From a candidate division CSSED10-310 bacterium (lineage in GTDB: Bacteria > CSSED10-310 > JAFGDC01), in contig JAFGDC010000300.1 in assembly GCA_016932295.1 (NCBI GenBank), positions 1-5,385 of the forward strand: 5,385 bases of DNA, written 5' to 3'. Shown in pieces: positions 5,291 to 5,385 of this stretch (position 1 is its first letter; each line of letters starts with the position of its first letter). A program made the position numbers and the translations under genes. The notes beneath the pieces are model-generated. The model had not been told where the DNA came from, made no database searches, and saw nothing but the letters and a program-made list of their open reading frames with translations.

Positions 5291-5324
5291 AACGGCCGGG
5301 CTTTACTGCCCGGCCGTTTTATAT
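5291..5324 (+). terminator. Intrinsic (rho-independent) terminator after the surface protein
   Basis: Bases 5291-5301 (AACGGCCGGGC) pair perfectly with 5308-5318 around a six-base loop TTTACT, an 11-bp GC-rich stem followed by a short T-rich tract (TTTTATAT, counting the last stem T bases). It begins 11 bases after the TGA stop and should end the transcript of the surface-protein gene. The A-rich side needed for strong leftward termination is absent. Confidence 0.9.
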
Positions 5325-5359
5325 GCCATTGTCAGGGTGTCGCGGTTGTCCCGCCAGCC

Positions 5360-5385
5360 TCCGGACATGACCGGTCATGTCCGGA
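5360..5385. repeat. Perfect palindrome of at least 26 bp with 10-bp internal period, cut by window end
   Basis: The half-site TCCGGACATGACC (5360-5372) is followed immediately by its exact reverse complement (5373-5385), with no spacer or mismatch. The same stretch also reads as a tandem repeat: CCGGACATGA, CCGGTCATGT, then CCGGA at the edge, that is CCGGWCATGW every 10 bases. It could be an operator or partition-like site, a repeat array starting here, a hairpin of the next gene's terminator, or an assembly fold-back at a contig end. The base after 5385 is not visible. Confidence 0.8.

Noticed and set aside
5318..5385. End of a possible convergent minus-strand gene at the right edge
   Set aside because: Minus-strand frames can be read through the palindrome to a TGA near 5333, or to a TAA in the terminator loop. 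The visible 15-25 codons carry no recognisable motif, so a gene cannot be supported.
1..5385. CRISPR array, transposon, tRNA or rRNA
   Set aside because: No regularly spaced direct repeats of CRISPR size, no transposase-like ORF with terminal inverted repeats, and no cloverleaf or rRNA-like sequence were seen. The palindrome at the right edge alone is not enough to call an insertion sequence end.

Overview
The window looks like a piece of a moderately GC-rich (about 58-60% by eye) bacterial chromosome or metagenomic contig. It is dominated by one very large secreted surface protein. The lineage cannot be fixed from sequence alone. Long proteins of this build (signal peptide, FG-GAP/VCBS propeller repeats, SbsA-like Ig domain, fibronectin III, duplicated C-terminal beta domains) are common in uncultivated, environmental, diderm-type bacteria. 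Codon use and clear Shine-Dalgarno sites are ordinary bacterial.

Layout: (1) Bases 1-101, minus strand: the N-terminus of a family 2 glycosyltransferase, cut by the window edge, with a clean ribosome binding site. (2) Bases 102-432: a divergent intergenic region with two candidate sigma70-type promoters reading right, both starting with CATTGAAA and both with a 17-base spacer, a weak -10 for the leftward gene, and a repeated TCCCGTTA octamer around the first promoter. (3) Bases 433-5280: a single 1615-residue CDS. (4) Bases 5281-5385: a strong intrinsic terminator, then a perfect palindrome of at least 26 bp running into the window end.

The large protein has a Sec signal peptide and 14 calcium-binding FG-GAP/VCBS motifs (DxNxDGxxD type), a number that fits two seven-bladed propellers. 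Three of the inter-blade loops (1-2, 2-3, 5-6) hold related beta-rich inserted modules. These recall how the integrin alpha-I domain sits inside an FG-GAP propeller, although the inserted fold here is different. After the propellers come an SbsA-type Ig-like domain, a fibronectin III domain, and two copies of a domain carrying an identical DFAAGDGIFGL motif, joined by a Pro-rich linker. No C-terminal anchor or sorting tag is visible.

The most interesting points are the repeated domain insertion into one propeller position, the palindromic 10-bp-periodic element at the right edge, and a three-cysteine cluster in blade 12. The sequence does not show a defence, mobile or CRISPR system. The glycosyltransferase next door could modify the surface protein or belong to a polysaccharide locus, but two divergent genes alone cannot decide this.
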